In this document: one piece after another, positions 5,670-5,697 of the stretch
Position numbering within the stretch: the first letter of the stretch is position 1
How the letters are laid out: each line of letters begins with the position of its first letter
Translations under genes and position numbers: made by a program
Notes under the pieces: generated by a model
The model's input: the letters and a program-made list of their open reading frames with translations, nothing else
What the model was told of the DNA's origin: nothing
Database searches by the model: none
Source: Lachnospiraceae bacterium
GTDB taxonomy: Bacteria; Bacillota; Clostridia; Lachnospirales; Lachnospiraceae
DNA: 5,697 bases
Assembly (NCBI GenBank): GCA_003447295.1
Contig: DLZQ01000006.1
Coordinates: 21,794 to 27,490, forward strand
Direction of reading: 5' to 3'

Positions 5670-5697
5670 ATACTGTGCGTCCAACGGACACACTCGA

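Noticed and set aside
5669..5697. Possible C-terminal end of a gene entering from the right edge
   Set aside because: One minus-strand frame reads to a TAA near 5669, but fewer than ten codons are visible and the same bases form a hairpin, so no gene can be supported.

Overview
The window looks like chromosomal DNA of a mid-GC, anaerobic Clostridia-type Firmicute, probably Lachnospiraceae. The reasons are an oxygen-sensitive class III ribonucleotide reductase, a DUF4317-type protein (a family I associate with Clostridia), strong AGGAG-like ribosome binding sites and near-consensus sigma-A promoters. The taxonomic call is inference from gene content. All four convincing genes lie on the minus strand and read right to left. 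The plus strand holds no credible gene.

Right to left (order of transcription): a large terminator hairpin (about 5605-5669) probably closes an unseen gene beyond the right edge. A promoter near 5549-5578 then drives a histidine phosphatase (4847-5464). Behind it follow a possible 28-codon small ORF (4748-4834) and a half-length DUF4317 protein (4122-4745), spaced as in an operon. The DUF4317 stop codon overlaps the -35 box of a perfect-consensus promoter (TTGACA-17-TATAAT). That promoter makes a roughly 120-nt leader containing several hairpins, the last a 12-bp stem with a GAAA loop just before the ribosome binding site of a MATE-family efflux transporter (2638-3969). A 62-nt imperfect palindrome of unknown role separates this gene from the next unit.

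The last unit is nrdD (39-2432), the anaerobic ribonucleoside-triphosphate reductase. It has an N-terminal ATP-cone, a glycyl-radical C-terminal motif and, unusually, an extra thioredoxin/glutaredoxin-like domain with a CPNC motif fused to the end. Its promoter (TTGACT-17-TAGAAT) is flanked and overlapped by two 16-bp elements that look like NrdR boxes. A terminator hairpin at the left edge closes the gene; no nrdG activase gene is visible inside the window.

The genes do not form one obvious pathway. nrdD supplies dNTPs under anaerobiosis, the MATE protein exports unknown compounds, and the phosphatase and DUF4317 protein have unassigned roles. The most interesting signals are regulatory (the NrdR-like box pair and the structured MATE leader), together with the redoxin fusion on NrdD, the small ORF and the shortened DUF4317 gene. 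I found no CRISPR array, tRNA, rRNA, transposase or phage gene.
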